The notes beneath the pieces were generated by a model, which saw nothing but the letters and a program-made list of their open reading frames with translations, was not told the origin of the DNA and did not search any database. From JAGXTF01 sp044224315 (GTDB lineage Bacteria; Bacteroidota; Bacteroidia; NS11-12g; UBA955), in NCBI GenBank assembly GCA_044224315.1, contig JBGAKR010000009.1:1-64000 (forward strand): a stretch of 64,000 bases of DNA, in the 5' to 3' direction. This document shows, one piece after another, positions 17,727 through 25,805 of this stretch. The translations under genes were made by a program, and so were the position numbers. Within the stretch, counting starts at the first letter, position 1, and every line of letters starts with the position of its first letter.

Positions 17727-17734
17727 TAATTTTG
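17727..17734 (+). promoter_or_regulatory. -7 promoter box TAATTTTG at the start of the LTA-synthase-like gene
   Basis: Exact TAnnTTTG match. It overlaps the TTG at 17732 and lies 6 bases before the in-frame TTG at 17741, so if it is used the mRNA would begin at or very near 17741 and the upstream TTG could not serve as start. Confidence 0.35.
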
Positions 17735-19573
17735 CATGAATTGCGAAATCCTTTCTTTCTGGTAATTACAGGTTTGTTGGCGCTGATGCTAATGTGCGCT
17801 GGTCGTATCATTTTTTTCTATGTCAACAATCACGAGTTGGTAAGCAATCCCCCCATGGCGTCTATAATTGCCGGATTGCGTTTTGATGTTTCGGTGGTTT
17901 GTTTCTGGCTTTTTCCGGTGCTCATTTCTCAACTGGCTCGCAGGTTTTTAAAAAACGGACAGCATCCGGCTTGGAATAAGGCCGAGAATCTTTACCTGCG
18001 ATTTGGTTTGTTTTTATTTTTATTGATCTGTATTTCAGATATTTTTTATTACAAACATTACTTCAGCCATATCAATGCCGCAGTGCTAAACTGGATAGAA
18101 AGCCCGGGCGAAGTGACCGGCATGCTTTGGGGAGAAACAACATTTAGAAACAGCCTTTTGGCAATGGCGGTTTTGGCGTTTGGCATTCTATTTCTTCACC
18201 GGTTTTTATATAAAAAAATCGATCATAATCGCAACCCCAAAAGATTTACTCTGGTTGCATATTTAGTGTTATTTGCTTTGGTATTTACTGGAATGCGTGG
18301 AGGGCTCAGGGCGCGTCCGCTAAATTTAAAAGACGCCAATATCAGCGAACATTTTTTTTTCAACCAGGTGGCTATAAATCCGGTATATTTCCTGTATCAC
18401 GATTTATTTGAAATTGAAGAACCTATTTATGCTTACAACTTGCAAACTGAGCAATATGCTACCGAGTTAGGAAATACGTTTATTCAACCCGATACAATAA
18501 CCTATTCTCCCACTTCCAAACCTCATATTGTTTTTATCATTATGGAAAGTATGGCTTTCTGGAAATTGCCTCAGGCACCATTTCTAAATTCACTTAGCCA
18601 AAAATCCATTTTCTTTGATTCATTTTATTCATCGGGAGAACATACCTATAATGGCATTTATTCATCACTTTACGGCGAGCCGGCATTAATGCAAAAACAC
18701 ATGCTGCGCTGGATGGAAAGTTCTGACAACAAAGGACTTCCAGGTTTCTTAAAAACTCAGGGATACTATAATTTTTTTCATATACCGCATAGCCGCAGCT
18801 TTGACAATATGGGTGCATTTATTTGGCGGCATTCTTTTGATACTTTGGTAGATAAAATGAATTTCCCAAAGCAAATTAAAAATGCCTCAATGTGGGGAAT
18901 GGACGATCATTATATGATGCAATATGCCATAAACAACATGGACTTTGCTGTAAAAAAAGGGAAACCCGTTTTTAATGTAATACTCACCATCAGCGATCAT
19001 GAGCCCTATCACCTGCCTGTAGACTCAGGGGTACCTGAATTTCAGGGACCAATAAAATCCAAAGTAGTGCAATATGCCGACTGGAGTTTACAAAGGTTTT
19101 TTTCTTTGGCCGAAAGCAAACCCTGGTATAAAAACACAGTATTTGTGCTGATTGGGGATCATGGCAGTTACAATGGCAGCGCAGATTATCCGCTACCTTT
19201 ATCTCTGCACCACATTCCTTTTCTTATTTTCAATCCATCAGCAAAAAATGAAGCTAAAATTTACCATAATCTCGGTGCCCAACCCGATGTGCCCACTACC
19301 CTCCTCTCTTATTTAGGATATCCTACTCAGCAGAATCCATTATCCGTAAATTTATTAAACAGTAAAAGGCCTTTTGCCTTTTTTTGTTCGGATAATTATA
19401 CCGGATTGCTGCGTCAGGAAGGTTATTATTTGCTCAACCAACAAGGACAATCGGAATATTACCACTTTACAACCCTGCCGGCCAGTGCCGAAATGCAGAG
19501 TCAACAGCAACAGATTTTGCTCAATTTATCTCGCTATTCTGCCCTTCGCATCGAAAAAAGCAGAAAAAAATAA
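17732..19573 (+). CDS. LTA-synthase-family membrane sulfatase (phosphoglycerol transferase-like)
   Basis: Five membrane segments in the first ~210 residues are followed by an extracytoplasmic alkaline-phosphatase/sulfatase domain. Catalytic features: IIMESMAFWKL with metal-binding Glu, nucleophile Thr305 in EHTYNGIYSSLYG, ISDHEPYHLP and GDHGSYNG. In Gram-negatives this family transfers phosphoglycerol or phosphoethanolamine to envelope glycans or acts as a phosphatase; substrate unknown here. No ATG is available; TTG 17732 and TTG 17741 are both possible, the latter favoured if the box at 17727-17734 is real. Length 613 (or 610) is normal. Confidence 0.85.
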   Translation: MHELRNPFFLVITGLLALMLMCAGRIIFFYVNNHELVSNPPMASIIAGLRFDVSVVCFWLFPVLISQLARRFLKNGQHPAWNKAENLYLRFGLFLFLLICISDIFYYKHYFSHINAAVLNWIESPGEVTGMLWGETTFRNSLLAMAVLAFGILFLHRFLYKKIDHNRNPKRFTLVAYLVLFALVFTGMRGGLRARPLNLKDANISEHFFFNQVAINPVYFLYHDLFEIEEPIYAYNLQTEQYATELGNTFIQPDTITYSPTSKPHIVFIIMESMAFWKLPQAPFLNSLSQKSIFFDSFYSSGEHTYNGIYSSLYGEPALMQKHMLRWMESSDNKGLPGFLKTQGYYNFFHIPHSRSFDNMGAFIWRHSFDTLVDKMNFPKQIKNASMWGMDDHYMMQYAINNMDFAVKKGKPVFNVILTISDHEPYHLPVDSGVPEFQGPIKSKVVQYADWSLQRFFSLAESKPWYKNTVFVLIGDHGSYNGSADYPLPLSLHHIPFLIFNPSAKNEAKIYHNLGAQPDVPTTLLSYLGYPTQQNPLSVNLLNSKRPFAFFCSDNYTGLLRQEGYYLLNQQGQSEYYHFTTLPASAEMQSQQQQILLNLSRYSALRIEKSRKK

Positions 19574-19604
19574 ATTCAAGCCAAATATTTATTTCTTTTG
19601 AACC

Positions 19605-20063
19605 ATGAAAAATCAAGTATTGGGATTACTGGCTATTGGCCTTTTGGCTGCATGTGGCGGAAGCGCCGGCACTAAAGGCGGCAATAGTTTCGGCACTGCA
19701 TTCGACGATGCAAAGGCAATTAGTGTAGACGATGCCGTAAAAACATTCAAAGCAGGCGGAGAAAAAAATGCAGTTATCAAGGGCGAAATATCAGCAGTTT
19801 GCCAAAGTGAAGGCTGTTGGTATAATTTCAAAACAAAGGATGGAGAAGTACGTGTGGACTTTGATCACAAATTCACCATTCCTAAAGATTCAAAAGGTAG
19901 CATGGCCAGTGCAAATGGACACTTTTTCTACGATACAACTTCGGTTGAGCAACTAAAAGAATGGGCTACCGATGATAAAAAAAGTGCTGAGGAAATAAGC
20001 AAAATTACCGAACCCGAAATTACACTGATATTCAGGGCCGAGGGTGTAAAAATCACTAAATAA
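19605..20063 (+). CDS. DUF4920 lipoprotein
   Basis: 152 residues with a lipobox (LLAAC, Cys17). The mature domain has the DUF4920 hallmark CQSEGCWYNFKTKDGEVRVDF, a Cys pair in a small OB-like domain found across Bacteroidota. The Cys pair suggests metal or redox chemistry, but no function is established that I can name. Preceded by TTTG 4 bases before the ATG (imperfect promoter box TTCTTTTG). Ends before a bidirectional terminator. Confidence 0.8.
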   Translation: MKNQVLGLLAIGLLAACGGSAGTKGGNSFGTAFDDAKAISVDDAVKTFKAGGEKNAVIKGEISAVCQSEGCWYNFKTKDGEVRVDFDHKFTIPKDSKGSMASANGHFFYDTTSVEQLKEWATDDKKSAEEISKITEPEITLIFRAEGVKITK

Positions 20064-20082
20064 TTAAGTAATCAAACATAAA

Positions 20083-20107
20083 AAAAGGCCTCAATTGAGG
20101 CCTTTTT
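20083..20107. terminator. Bidirectional terminator between the DUF4920 gene and accC
   Basis: Perfect stem AAGGCCTC / GAGGCCTT with A-run before and T-run after, so it can end transcripts from both convergent genes. Confidence 0.85.
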
Positions 20108-20126
20108 TTATGCAAATCAAATACTA

Positions 20127-21464
20127 TTATTTGATTTCGAAAGTATTCATAAATGCAGTGGTGAAATTTCCGTTTCTGAAATTTTCGTCCTGCATAAGTT
20201 GTTGGTGCAAGGGAATTGTAGTTTTAACACCTTCAATGATAAACTCACTCAGGGCACGTTCCATTTTCACTATTGCTTCTTCACGGGTTTGTGCACACAC
20301 AATCAGTTTGGCAATCATGCTATCGTAGTACGGCGGAATGGTGTAGCCCGCATAGATATGCGAATCTACCCTGGTACCGTGCCCACCAGGTTTGTGCACA
20401 TTGGTGATTTTACCCGGGCATGGACGGAAATTGTTGTAAATATCCTCGGCATTTACGCGGCATTCAATTGCGTGCTTTGTGGGATAATAATCTTTACCAG
20501 AAATGGGCACACCCGCTGCAATTAAAATCTGCTCTTTTACCAGGTCGTAATTAATTACCTCTTCGGTAACCGGGTGTTCAACCTGTATACGGGTATTCAT
20601 TTCCATAAAGTAGAAATTTCGGTGTTTATCAACCAAAAATTCTACTGTTCCCACGCCTTCGTATTTAATTATTTCGGCTGCTGCTTTGGCCGCGGTACCC
20701 ATTCTTTCGCGCAATTCATCGGTCATAAACGGGCTGGGAGTTTCTTCCAGCAGTTTCTGGTGACGGCGTTGAATAGAGCAATCGCGTTCGCTAAGGTGGC
20801 ATACTTTACCATATTGGTCACCGGCAATTTGTATTTCGATATGCCTGGGTTCCTCTATGTATTTTTCCATATAAAGGCCATCGTTTCCGAAAGCTGCGCC
20901 AGCTTCTTGTTTGGCACTATTCCAGGCAGCTTCGAGTTCATCTTCGGCCCAGATAATACGCATACCTCTTCCGCCACCGCCTGCTGTAGCCTTGATGATA
21001 ACCGGATAACCTATTTTTTTGGCAATTTTTTTACCTTGTTCCACGCTGTCGAGCAATCCGTCCGAACCTGGAATGGTTGGTACACCTGCTTTTTTCATCG
21101 TATCCTTGGCATTGCTTTTATCACCCATCGAATCGATTTGCTCTGGGGTGGCGCCAATGAATTTAATTCCATGGTCGCGGCAAAGGGCGCTGAATTTTGA
21201 GTTTTCACTCAAAAAACCATAACCCGGGTGTATGGCATCGGCATTGGTAACTTCGGCTGCGGCCAAAATCCGAGGCATATCCAGGTAACTGTCTTTGCTG
21301 GGAGGGGGCCCAATGCACACTGCCTCATCGGCAAAGCGCACATGCAAACTACTGGCATCGGCTGTTGAATATACAGCCACCGTTTTAATGCCCATTTCTT
21401 TGCAGGTGCGGATAATGCGCAAGGCAATCTCACCGCGGTTGGCGATCAGTATTTTCTTAAACAT
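20127..21464 (-). CDS. accC: Biotin carboxylase subunit of acyl-CoA carboxylase
   Basis: Uses ATP and bicarbonate to carboxylate biotin on the carrier protein. N-terminal FKKILIANRGEIALRIIRT, ATP-grasp glycine loop KATAGGGGRGMRI, and the MEMNTRIQVEHPVTEE active-site stretch are all present. 445 residues is the size of a stand-alone subunit. It follows accB with a 15-base gap on the same strand. It can serve acetyl-CoA carboxylase, the nearby pccB-like subunit, or both. Confidence 0.95.
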   Translation of the reverse strand: MFKKILIANRGEIALRIIRTCKEMGIKTVAVYSTADASSLHVRFADEAVCIGPPPSKDSYLDMPRILAAAEVTNADAIHPGYGFLSENSKFSALCRDHGIKFIGATPEQIDSMGDKSNAKDTMKKAGVPTIPGSDGLLDSVEQGKKIAKKIGYPVIIKATAGGGGRGMRIIWAEDELEAAWNSAKQEAGAAFGNDGLYMEKYIEEPRHIEIQIAGDQYGKVCHLSERDCSIQRRHQKLLEETPSPFMTDELRERMGTAAKAAAEIIKYEGVGTVEFLVDKHRNFYFMEMNTRIQVEHPVTEEVINYDLVKEQILIAAGVPISGKDYYPTKHAIECRVNAEDIYNNFRPCPGKITNVHKPGGHGTRVDSHIYAGYTIPPYYDSMIAKLIVCAQTREEAIVKMERALSEFIIEGVKTTIPLHQQLMQDENFRNGNFTTAFMNTFEIK

Positions 21465-21479
21465 GTTGGGTTTTCCGAA

Positions 21480-21968
21480 TTAGGCCGGTTCAACTAAGAA
21501 AAGAGGCTGATCGTATTCTACCGGACTGGCATTTTCTACCAATACTTTTACAATACGGCCGCTTACTTCGCTTTCAATTTCATTGAAAAGTTTCATGGCT
21601 TCGATAATGCAAACCACTTTGCCACTTTTCACTTCATCGCCTACATTTACAAATACAGGTGATTCTGGACTTGCACTGCGATAAAAGGTTCCAACCATTG
21701 GCGACTTAATGGTAATCAGGTTATCGGCTTTCGGTTCTGCTGAGGGTGCAGCTGCCGCTGGAGTATTGGCCGGTACTGCAGCCGGAGTGGCTGATGGCAC
21801 ATTTACTACCTGAGGGGCTTGAATCATCTGGGGCATTGCAACCGGAGCTGCATATTGTACCGGATTTTTCTTAATTACCAACTTGAAATCTTTGCGATTG
21901 ATCTCTACTTCATCTACCTCATTGACCGAAACAAATTTGATCAATGCCTGTATTTCTTTCAAATCCAT
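21480..21968 (-). CDS. accB: Biotin carboxyl carrier protein
   Basis: 162 residues from the ATG at 21966-21968, matching the usual MDLKEIQALIKFV start; a longer in-frame start at 22013 adds residues not seen in the family. An Ala/Pro-rich linker precedes the biotinyl domain, whose target is Lys126 in EAMKLFNE. The protein carries carboxybiotin between the biotin carboxylase and carboxyltransferase subunits. Co-directional with accC. Confidence 0.95.
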   Translation of the reverse strand: MDLKEIQALIKFVSVNEVDEVEINRKDFKLVIKKNPVQYAAPVAMPQMIQAPQVVNVPSATPAAVPANTPAAAAPSAEPKADNLITIKSPMVGTFYRSASPESPVFVNVGDEVKSGKVVCIIEAMKLFNEIESEVSGRIVKVLVENASPVEYDQPLFLVEPA

Positions 21969-22065
21969 ATTTTTGATTTTGGTGGGGGGCAAAGAAAATG
22001 AAAAAAATGCCAATTTTTAGCTATTTTTCAATAAAAAACTGAAAAAGTTATCCGATTTTTAATAA

Positions 22066-22092
22066 AAAACGGGCAAAATTGCCCGTTTTTAT
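22066..22092 (-). terminator. Terminator after the beta-barrel protein gene
   Basis: Stem ACGGGCAA / TTGCCCGT with a T-run on the minus strand, touching the stop codon of the outer-membrane protein gene; it separates that gene from accB. Confidence 0.8.
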
Positions 22093-22793
22093 CAAATTCG
22101 AATGGTGATGCCTCCCTGGGCAAAACTCTTAGCCACTCCAAATTCGGCATAAACCGCAATGGGTGGCAAAATATGGTATCTCATACCCACAGTAAAATCG
22201 GCACCAAAGGTAGGCACACTCAGGGTATGCGGTATTTTACGTGTTATAATTCCCAGGTCAATCGGGAAATTCCACCTATCGTAAATGGGGTCGTTATCGG
22301 TTACAGAGAAATTATTGGCCCTGAAACCCAAACCTGTACCCACATATAGGTCGAAATTGTTTTCTTGAAATATATGGTAGTTTACCCTGGCCAATGCACT
22401 CCAGGTGCGATACTTAAGAGTGCCATCTATAGGTATATTCATAGATGTTACACTATCCATTTTAACATTGATGTTTAAACCACTGTAAGAGAATCCAACC
22501 CCCAATCCAACGTGGGGCGTCAGTGCATATTCGGCCTTGCCAAACCATGTGTTTCGGCGCTCAATTTCAACGCTTTTCCAGTTTGGCGCAATGGATGACT
22601 TCATGGCGTTGGCTAATCTGTAATTCAGATTTAATGCCCCAATTCCGCCAGAAAGGTAAATTTTACCTTTTACAAAACCCGGTACATCATTATTCCACTC
22701 TGCATTGCGGTAAGGCATGCCTAATTTAGGAACCTCCGTTGCCCAGGCCAAATTGCCTGCAGCAAACACACTCATCAACATTGTCTTTCTCAT
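22092..22793 (-). CDS. Outer membrane beta-barrel protein, OmpW/OmpX-like size
   Basis: 233 residues from the ATG at 22793 (MRKTMLMSVFAAGNLAWA signal peptide); an in-frame ATG at 22814 adds 7 residues. The mature part shows alternating strands with Gly/Tyr turns (KIYLSGGIGALNLNYRL, VGLGVGFSYSGLNIN, LYVGTGLGFRANNF) and ends with an aromatic-poor strand GGITIRI. No specific family recognised. Sits between accB and the pccB-like gene, with its own terminator and a palindrome upstream, so it is probably regulated on its own. Confidence 0.7.
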   Translation of the reverse strand: MRKTMLMSVFAAGNLAWATEVPKLGMPYRNAEWNNDVPGFVKGKIYLSGGIGALNLNYRLANAMKSSIAPNWKSVEIERRNTWFGKAEYALTPHVGLGVGFSYSGLNINVKMDSVTSMNIPIDGTLKYRTWSALARVNYHIFQENNFDLYVGTGLGFRANNFSVTDNDPIYDRWNFPIDLGIITRKIPHTLSVPTFGADFTVGMRYHILPPIAVYAEFGVAKSFAQGGITIRI

Positions 22794-22812
22794 AGGTTTC
22801 GGTAATTGGTAC

Positions 22813-22829
22813 ATTGTAAGTATTACAAT
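22813..22829. promoter_or_regulatory. 17-bp palindrome ATTGTAA-GTA-TTACAAT upstream of the beta-barrel gene
   Basis: A perfect 7-base inverted repeat with a 3-base centre lies 20-36 bases upstream of the ATG at 22793 and 16 bases past the stop of the pccB-like gene. The size and position fit a repressor or activator site; the binding protein is unknown. Confidence 0.4.
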
Positions 22830-22844
22830 AGGTATACCAATTCG

Positions 22845-24386
22845 TTAAAGCGGAATATTTCCATGCTTTTTGCGTGGCAGATTGCGCACTTTATTTTCGA
22901 GCATTTCAAATGCATCAATCAGTTTCTTGCGGGTTTCTTCCGGAAAAATTACTTCATCCACAAAACCTCTTTCAGCGGCACGGTAGGGGTTAGCAAAAAT
23001 TTCACCATACTCGGTTTCTTTTTGTTTCAGCGCAGCAACCTTATCCTCTGCGCTATCAATATCGCGTTTAAATATAATTTCAGCTGCTCCCTTGGCTCCC
23101 ATCACTGCAATTTCAGCACTTGGCCAGGCAAAATTCATATCGGCACCTATATGCTTACTGTTCATCACATCGTAAGCACCTCCATAGGCTTTGCGGGTAA
23201 TTACCGTAATGCGGGGCACTGTAGCTTCGCTAAAGGCATATAAAAGTTTGGCTCCATTGGTTATAATGGCATTCCATTCCTGATCGGTACCAGGTAAAAA
23301 GCCAGGTACGTCCTCCAATACCAGCAACGGAATATTAAAAGCATCGCAAAAACGCACAAATCGAGCTCCTTTTTGGCTGGAATGTACATCCAGTACACCT
23401 GCCAAATGGGCTGGCTGATTGGCCACAATCCCTATGCTTCTGCCTGCAAGGCGCGCAAAGCCTACTATTATGTTCTCGGCAAAATTTTTATGCACTTCCA
23501 TAAAACTACCCTCATCCACAGTGTTTTCGATTACCTCGCGTATATCGTATGGCTGATTGGGATTGGGCGGAATGATTCCTTTTAAAGATTCTCTGATTTC
23601 ATTTCCTGCATGGTAGGACAATCTTGCGGGTTTATCCTCGCAATTCTGCGGCATATAGGAAAGCAATTGCTTAATATTTCGGATGCATTCAACTTCATTT
23701 GCCGCGGCAAAATGTGCAACGCCGCTTTTCTGGCTGTGAACCGATGCCCCGCCCAATGCCTCACTGCTTACATCTTCATTGGTAACGGTTTTTACCACAT
23801 TGGGTCCGGTTACAAACATGTAACTGGTGTTTTCTACCATTAATATAAAGTCGGTAAGTGCAGGCGAATAAACAGCCCCACCTGCGCAAGGGCCCATAAT
23901 AGCCGATATCTGCGGCACTACCCCACTGCTCATTACATTGCGGTAAAAAATATCGGCATACCCGCCCAGGCTTACCACACCCTCTTGTATGCGCGCACCA
24001 CCACTGTCGTTCAGTCCAATTACGGGTGCTCCGTTTTCCATGGCTATGTCCATGATTTTACAGATTTTTTCTGCATGGGTCTCACTCAACGAGCCCCCGA
24101 ATACTGTAAAGTCTTGTGAAAACACATACACCAATCTGCCATTAACTTTTCCATAGCCTGTTACTACTCCATCACCTGCAAATTTTTGGTTTTCCATTCC
24201 AAAATCATTGCTGCGATGGGTTACAAAGGCTCCGATTTCAGAGAATGTACCCTCGTCTAACAATAAATCGATTCTTTCACGGGCGGTAAGTTTGCCTTTT
24301 GAATGCTGAGATTCTATGCGTTTTTGTCCTCCACCCAACTGGGCTTCTGCTCTTTTTTGTTCTAATAATTGTCTAGGGTCTGACAT
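22845..24386 (-). CDS. pccB: Acyl-CoA carboxylase carboxyltransferase subunit (propionyl-CoA carboxylase beta type)
   Basis: 513 residues. Transfers CO2 from carboxybiotin to an acyl-CoA. Family-typical segments are GGGQKRIESQHSKGKLTARER, GYGKVNGRLVYVFSQDFTVFGGSLSE, NDSGGARIQEGV, MGPCAGGAVYSPALTDF and TRKAYGGAYDVM. This fused alpha/beta form is typical of propionyl- or methylmalonyl-CoA carboxyltransferases rather than AccD/AccA. The ATG at 24386 gives the usual MSDPRQLLEQKRAEA start. accB and accC lie close downstream on the same strand, suggesting a shared carboxylase complex. Confidence 0.9.
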   Translation of the reverse strand: MSDPRQLLEQKRAEAQLGGGQKRIESQHSKGKLTARERIDLLLDEGTFSEIGAFVTHRSNDFGMENQKFAGDGVVTGYGKVNGRLVYVFSQDFTVFGGSLSETHAEKICKIMDIAMENGAPVIGLNDSGGARIQEGVVSLGGYADIFYRNVMSSGVVPQISAIMGPCAGGAVYSPALTDFILMVENTSYMFVTGPNVVKTVTNEDVSSEALGGASVHSQKSGVAHFAAANEVECIRNIKQLLSYMPQNCEDKPARLSYHAGNEIRESLKGIIPPNPNQPYDIREVIENTVDEGSFMEVHKNFAENIIVGFARLAGRSIGIVANQPAHLAGVLDVHSSQKGARFVRFCDAFNIPLLVLEDVPGFLPGTDQEWNAIITNGAKLLYAFSEATVPRITVITRKAYGGAYDVMNSKHIGADMNFAWPSAEIAVMGAKGAAEIIFKRDIDSAEDKVAALKQKETEYGEIFANPYRAAERGFVDEVIFPEETRKKLIDAFEMLENKVRNLPRKKHGNIPL

Positions 24387-24392
24387 GGGGTG

Positions 24393-24400
24393 CAAATGTA
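24393..24400 (-). promoter_or_regulatory. -7 promoter box TACATTTG directly before pccB
   Basis: Read on the minus strand this is TACATTTG, an exact TAnnTTTG, ending 6 bases before the ATG at 24386. This implies a leaderless mRNA. Confidence 0.4.
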
Positions 24401-24420
24401 AATCCAAGCAAGCAATAAAA

Positions 24421-24447
24421 AACCCTCTGTTTTTGGCAGAGGGTTTT
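24421..24447 (-). terminator. Terminator after porV
   Basis: Stem AACCCTCTG / CAGAGGGTT around TTTTTG-type loop bases, with T-run on the minus strand, 20 bases downstream of the porV stop. Confidence 0.8.
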
Positions 24448-24466
24448 AAATATTTTTCTTATAGAA

Positions 24467-25675
24467 TTAGTTGTCTTCGCTAAGTGCGCCGATATCAAAC
24501 AACAGCGAAAAACGCAATTGATTAGACAAAGGATGCTGTTTAAAGAATGGTACCAGCATTGCAACGTCAATGGCAATTTTCTCAAGTTTAATACCCAGAC
24601 CAAAAGTTGCATACTGACGTCCACCTTTGGTTTTGGCCTCATAAAAACCACCCACCCGGGCTGCAAATTTATTGGTATACCAGTATTCGGTTCCGAAAGA
24701 GAGGTTCCATTCTTTCATTTCTTCTCTGAATCCGCCTGGCGCATCATAAAAAGATTGAATCATACCCTGCACAGTACCTACATTGGGGTCGCGGCCATTG
24801 CCTATTACACGTCCACCGCTGGGTGTAAGCGAGTCACCACCCTGGTAATTGAGCAGATAAACGGGGCGGGTAGGCACCAGCAATTTATTTGCATCGAGGT
24901 AAACACCCACCTTATTGTACTCATCCACGGTGTATTTCCAGCCTGCACCAATTTTTAAGTTGGTAGGAATGAAATCGCGCTGCTCTTTAGTAGTGTAAGT
25001 CATTTTTGCACCCACATTCTGAATATTGGCGCCAAACTGAAAATCAGTTTCCTTACCTTGTACTTTTAATTTGGTGCGATAAGTCATATTGATATCGCCT
25101 GCACCAGAATATCCGGGTTTTGTAGAAATACCATTCAACACACGGTTACCTGCTATGTTTGAGTAAATAAAACGCAGATTTACACCCATTGAGAATTTTT
25201 TGTTGAAACGCAAAGCATAGCCGCCTTCAACTGAAAATTCATTGGGATTAAAATTGCCGGTTGGGTTGCCTTCAAAATCGGTAAAATTGATATTACCTAG
25301 TGAAAAATAACGAATGGCTCCGCCAATGGCGCTGTTTTTATTGAGTTTAGAATAACCAGAAAGGTAAGAAAATCCTACATCTGGCACCAACCTGCGCAAC
25401 CAGGGCGCATAACTGAGACTGAAACCTGTTTTTTTATCTGCATTTACCAGGTTAGACATATTCCAGGATACACTATTGGCATCGGGCGAAAAGATGGCCA
25501 CACCTGCATCTCCCAAGCCAGCCGAACGACTGTCGGGAGTGATGGTAAGAAATGGCACCATGGTAGTAACCGTGTTCAATTGTCCGGCTAATTCCTTGGA
25601 TGAAATCTGGGCTTTTAACCCTGTGGTGGCAATGATTCCTGAAATCAAGAATACCGGTGCTAGGTATCTTCTCAT
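24467..25675 (-). CDS. porV: Type IX secretion outer-membrane shuttle protein PorV (LptO)
   Basis: 402 residues with a signal peptide (RRYLAPVFLISGIIATTGLKAQ) and a FadL-like beta-barrel. Family features are FLTITPDSRSAGLGDAGVA near the N-terminus, NSVSWNMSNL, and GAGWKYTVDEYNKV later. PorV receives T9SS cargo from the translocon and, with PorU, moves it to the attachment complex. The ATG at 25675 is chosen over a start at 25747 that would place 24 residues before the signal peptide. Adjacent to porU, as in other Bacteroidota. Confidence 0.92.
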   Translation of the reverse strand: MRRYLAPVFLISGIIATTGLKAQISSKELAGQLNTVTTMVPFLTITPDSRSAGLGDAGVAIFSPDANSVSWNMSNLVNADKKTGFSLSYAPWLRRLVPDVGFSYLSGYSKLNKNSAIGGAIRYFSLGNINFTDFEGNPTGNFNPNEFSVEGGYALRFNKKFSMGVNLRFIYSNIAGNRVLNGISTKPGYSGAGDINMTYRTKLKVQGKETDFQFGANIQNVGAKMTYTTKEQRDFIPTNLKIGAGWKYTVDEYNKVGVYLDANKLLVPTRPVYLLNYQGGDSLTPSGGRVIGNGRDPNVGTVQGMIQSFYDAPGGFREEMKEWNLSFGTEYWYTNKFAARVGGFYEAKTKGGRQYATFGLGIKLEKIAIDVAMLVPFFKQHPLSNQLRFSLLFDIGALSEDN

Positions 25676-25689
25676 GTTATTGTTTGGCG

Positions 25690-25723
25690 CAAAAATAGGT
25701 TTTACTCGGTTAATTAACTCAAA
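25690..25723 (-). promoter_or_regulatory. Promoter of porV
   Basis: On the minus strand a -33 TTTG (25720-25723) and a -7 box TATTTTTG (25690-25697) are separated by 22 bases, 14 bases before the porV ATG. This would let porV be transcribed apart from porU. Confidence 0.5.
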
Positions 25724-25805
25724 TTTATTCAATCTACTTTGTTTCATTATGCTATTTAGATGTGAATTAAACGGTTTATATTGGAAAACATTTGACCTGC
25801 AAATG

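Noticed and set aside
20574..21200. 208-codon plus-strand open frame
   Set aside because: Antisense to the well-supported accC; no motif of its own.
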